Of a DNA stretch of 64,000 nt, positions 62,398 through 64,000 are shown piece after piece; the stretch's first letter is position 1, and every line of letters begins with the position of its first letter. Location: NCBI RefSeq assembly GCF_022879575.1, contig NZ_CP084262.1, positions 620,001 to 684,000 of the forward strand, given 5' to 3'. The stretch is from Caballeronia sp. SL2Y3 (lineage in GTDB: Bacteria; Pseudomonadota; Gammaproteobacteria; Burkholderiales; Burkholderiaceae). A program made the translations under genes and the position numbers. Under the pieces are notes generated by a model. It had not been told where the DNA came from and ran no database searches. It saw nothing but the letters and a program-made list of their open reading frames with translations.

Positions 62398-63063
62398 ATG
62401 TTCAACGAATTCGTCAAGACCGTGCTCGTGATCGTCGCCGGGCTCTTTCCGATCATCAATCCGCCCGCGGTCGCGCTCGTCGTGCTGAGCATGCTGCCGC
62501 ATATCAGCGATGCCGAGCGGCAGGAACTCGCCCGGCGGATCTCGTTGAACAGCTTCGTCATTCTGCTGGTGTCGCTGTCGGTGGGCGCGTACGTGCTCAA
62601 CTTCTTCGGCATCTCCATTCCGGTGCTGCGCGTGGCGGGCGGCATCGTGGTCTCGATGGCGGGCTGGAGCCTCCTTCAGGCTCCCGACGAAGACGCTTCC
62701 GCCGAACCCGCGCCCACGCCACGCAGCGGCGCGTCGCTGCGCGCAAAGGCGTTCTATCCGCTGACGCTGCCGATCACCGTCGGCCCCGGCTCGATTGCGG
62801 TGGCCATCGCGCTGGGGACCGGCTCGCCGCGCCACGGCTTGCAGCCGGTTCATATCGTCGGCGTGACGGTCGGGCTTCTGCTGCTGTGCGCGAGCATCTA
62901 CGTCTGCGTGCGCTTCGCCGGGTATCTGGAACGGTTGCTCGGCACCGTCGGCACTCAGGTCGCCATGCGGCTGTTCGCGTTCGTCATCTTCTGCATCGGC
63001 GTGCAGATTCTCTGGCTCGGGCTTTCGGAACTGCTCGGGTCCGTTCATCCCATCGTCAAATAG
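62398..63063 (+). CDS. MarC-family integral membrane protein (UPF0056)
   Basis: The 221-residue protein has six predicted helices and the MarC pattern: FVKTVLVIVAGLFPIINPPAVALVVLSM with the conserved INP, RISLNSFVILLVSLSVG, ISIPVLRVAGGIVVSMAGWSLL, and AFYPLTLPITVGPGSIAVAIALG with PLTxPxxxGPG. MarC proteins are widespread inner-membrane proteins of unsettled function; the antibiotic-resistance link suggested by the name is not supported by later work as I recall. Confidence 0.93.
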   Translation: MFNEFVKTVLVIVAGLFPIINPPAVALVVLSMLPHISDAERQELARRISLNSFVILLVSLSVGAYVLNFFGISIPVLRVAGGIVVSMAGWSLLQAPDEDASAEPAPTPRSGASLRAKAFYPLTLPITVGPGSIAVAIALGTGSPRHGLQPVHIVGVTVGLLLLCASIYVCVRFAGYLERLLGTVGTQVAMRLFAFVIFCIGVQILWLGLSELLGSVHPIVK

Positions 63064-63101
63064 GCTCTGCTGCTCGTAGAAACCCCAAGCGACGCACGCC
63101 G

Positions 63102-63117
63102 ATGATAACGCTACCAT
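63102..63117. promoter_or_regulatory. LacI-family-type operator 1 upstream of the sugar-acid dehydratase gene
   Basis: ATGATAACGCTACCAT is a near-palindrome with the central CG step usual for LacI/GalR/GntR-type operators. It shares TAACGCTACCATCG with operator 2, whose start is 29 bases downstream, close to three helical turns. Confidence 0.75.
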
Positions 63118-63130
63118 CGCCGGCATTGAC

Positions 63131-63146
63131 ATGGTAACGCTACCAT
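63131..63146. promoter_or_regulatory. LacI-family-type operator 2, overlapping the translation start region
   Basis: ATGGTA-ACGC-TACCAT has perfect 6-bp arms and the LacI-type core. It ends 13 bases before the predicted TTG start and abuts the GAGGA ribosome site, so bound repressor would block transcription through the leader. No LacI-family gene is in this window. Confidence 0.8.
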
Positions 63147-63159
63147 CGAGGAACATCGC

Positions 63160-64000
63160 TTGGCCTACGATCCCACCAAACGCAAGACGCCCGAGGAACT
63201 GCGCAGTTATCGCTGGTACGGCGTGAACGACCTGCGCTCGTTCGGGCACCGCTCGCGCACCGCGCAGATGGGCTATCACTCGTCCGATTACATGGGCAAG
63301 CCGGTCATCGCCGTGGTGAACACGTGGAGCGAGATCAACTCGTGCCACACGCACTTCAAGCAGCGCGTCGAGGAAGTGAAGCGCGGCATCTGGCAGGCGG
63401 GCGGTTTTCCGGTGGAAATGCCCGTGATGACGCTCGCCGAGCCGTTTCAAAAGCCGACGACCATGCTCTATCGCAACTTCCTCGCGATGGAAGTGGAAGA
63501 ACTGCTGCGCTCTTATCCGTTCGACGGCTGCGTGCTGATGGGCGGCTGCGACAAGACCACGCCCGGCCTCTTGATGGGCGCGATCAGCATGGACCTGCCC
63601 GCCATCTATCTTCCCGCCGGGCCGATGCTGCGCGGCGACTGGAACGGCCGCACGCTCGGCAGCGGCTCTGACACGTGGAAGTACTGGGCGGAACTGCGCG
63701 CGGGCAAGATCACCGAGGACGAGTGGAAGGGCGTCGAAAGCGGCATCGCGCGCTCGCCGGGTCATTGCATGACGATGGGCACCGCCTCGACGATGACGAG
63801 CGCCACCGAAGCGCTGGGCCTCACGTTGCCGGGCTTCGCGTCGATCCCGGCGGTGGACTCGCGGCACGCGCAGTATGCGTCGCTGACGGGGCAGCGCATC
63901 GTCGAGATGGTGTGGACCGATCTGAAGCCGTCCGACATTCTCACGCCGAAATCCTTCGACAACGCCGTCACCACCGTGCTCGCGATGTCCGGCTCGACCA
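63160..64000 (+). CDS. IlvD/Edd-family dehydratase, probable L-arabinonate (sugar-acid) dehydratase, 3' part outside window
   Basis: The frame begins with a TTG at 63160, preceded by GAGGA at 8 bases, and stays open to the window end (280 codons of about 580). No in-frame ATG lies near the start, so TTG is the best choice. The N-terminus [20 protein letters not shown] and the iron-sulfur ligands in [19 protein letters not shown] and [13 protein letters not shown] place it in the IlvD/Edd family. [14 protein letters not shown] and [13 protein letters not shown] are typical of the sugar-acid branch ([2Fe-2S] arabinonate/xylonate dehydratases) rather than valine-pathway IlvD. It would convert a sugar acid to its 2-keto-3-deoxy form. 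Two LacI-type operators control it. Confidence 0.88.
   Translation, partial: MAYDPTKRKTPEELRSYRWYGVNDLRSFGHRSRTAQMGYHSSDYMGKPVIAVVNTWSEINSCHTHFKQRVEEVKRGIWQAGGFPVEMPVMTLAEPFQKPTTMLYRNFLAMEVEELLRSYPFDGCVLMGGCDKTTPGLLMGAISMDLPAIYLPAGPMLRGDWNGRTLGSGSDTWKYWAELRAGKITEDEWKGVESGIARSPGHCMTMGTASTMTSATEALGLTLPGFASIPAVDSRHAQYASLTGQRIVEMVWTDLKPSDILTPKSFDNAVTTVLAMSGST

Noticed and set aside
1..64000. Mobile elements, CRISPR arrays, tRNA or rRNA genes, prophage
   Set aside because: No transposase, terminal inverted repeats, direct repeat arrays, cloverleaf-like sequences or phage structural genes were seen; gene content and codon use look uniform.

Overview
This is a GC-rich (roughly 60-65% by eye) chromosomal segment from a betaproteobacterium. 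The Burkholderiaceae, for example Paraburkholderia or Caballeronia, fit best. The reasons are the PhaA/PhaB polyhydroxybutyrate enzymes, a CYP116B-type self-sufficient P450, a full narK1-narK2-narGHJI-narXL nitrate respiration locus, a cytochrome bo3 operon, an EmrAB-outer-membrane-factor efflux operon, archaic chaperone-usher pili and many sugar/sugar-acid catabolic genes under ROK, IclR and LacI-type control. I saw no rRNA, tRNA, insertion sequence, phage gene or CRISPR array. Gene identities come from motifs and remembered family sequences, not from searches.

Layout. 1-4.1 kb: the 3' end of an Nramp metal transporter, an unusual dienelactone-hydrolase-like/SnoaL-like fusion whose catalytic triad appears lost, and a P450-reductase-ferredoxin fusion. 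4.8-7.6 kb: phaA-phaB without an adjacent phaC, a small unknown protein and a small lipoprotein. 7.8-10 kb: a DUF4148-like secreted protein and a lipoyl-domain dihydrolipoamide dehydrogenase. 10.3-15.2 kb: a ribose-type ABC sugar transporter with a ROK regulator. 15.4-19 kb: free methionine-R-sulfoxide reductase, a second sugar-binding protein, and an FAH-family gene divergent from an IclR regulator. 19.3-23.7 kb: tripartite drug efflux. 23.7-28.8 kb: small unknown genes, a receiver-only response regulator, a serine hydrolase, and a UbiB/ABC1-family protein that has lost every recognisable kinase residue. 28.8-32.3 kb: an IclR-SDR-MFS-cupin catabolic cluster behind a long perfect inverted repeat. 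32.4-36.3 kb: cyoABCD. 36.7-51.3 kb: a secreted protein of unknown function, then the nitrate block, followed by a nitronate monooxygenase-like gene and a DUF3079 gene. 51.4-57.6 kb: small unknown genes and a four-gene SCPU-type pilus operon. 58-64 kb: alcohol dehydrogenase plus AraC regulator, DUF2000, a two-domain glycosyltransferase-like protein, two membrane proteins, and the start of an IlvD/Edd sugar-acid dehydratase behind two LacI-type operators.

Functional picture: a metabolically flexible soil or plant-associated bacterium that respires oxygen (bo3) and nitrate (Nar), stores or makes acetoacetyl/3-hydroxybutyryl-CoA, takes up and breaks down sugars and sugar acids, and exports toxic compounds. 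The least ordinary items are the predicted UbiB-family pseudokinase (27440-28789), the triad-less DLH/SnoaL fusion beside the P450 (604-1758), the duplicated glycosyltransferase-like protein (60528-61868), the paralogous small-protein cluster (24610-26155), and several clear operator-like palindromes.
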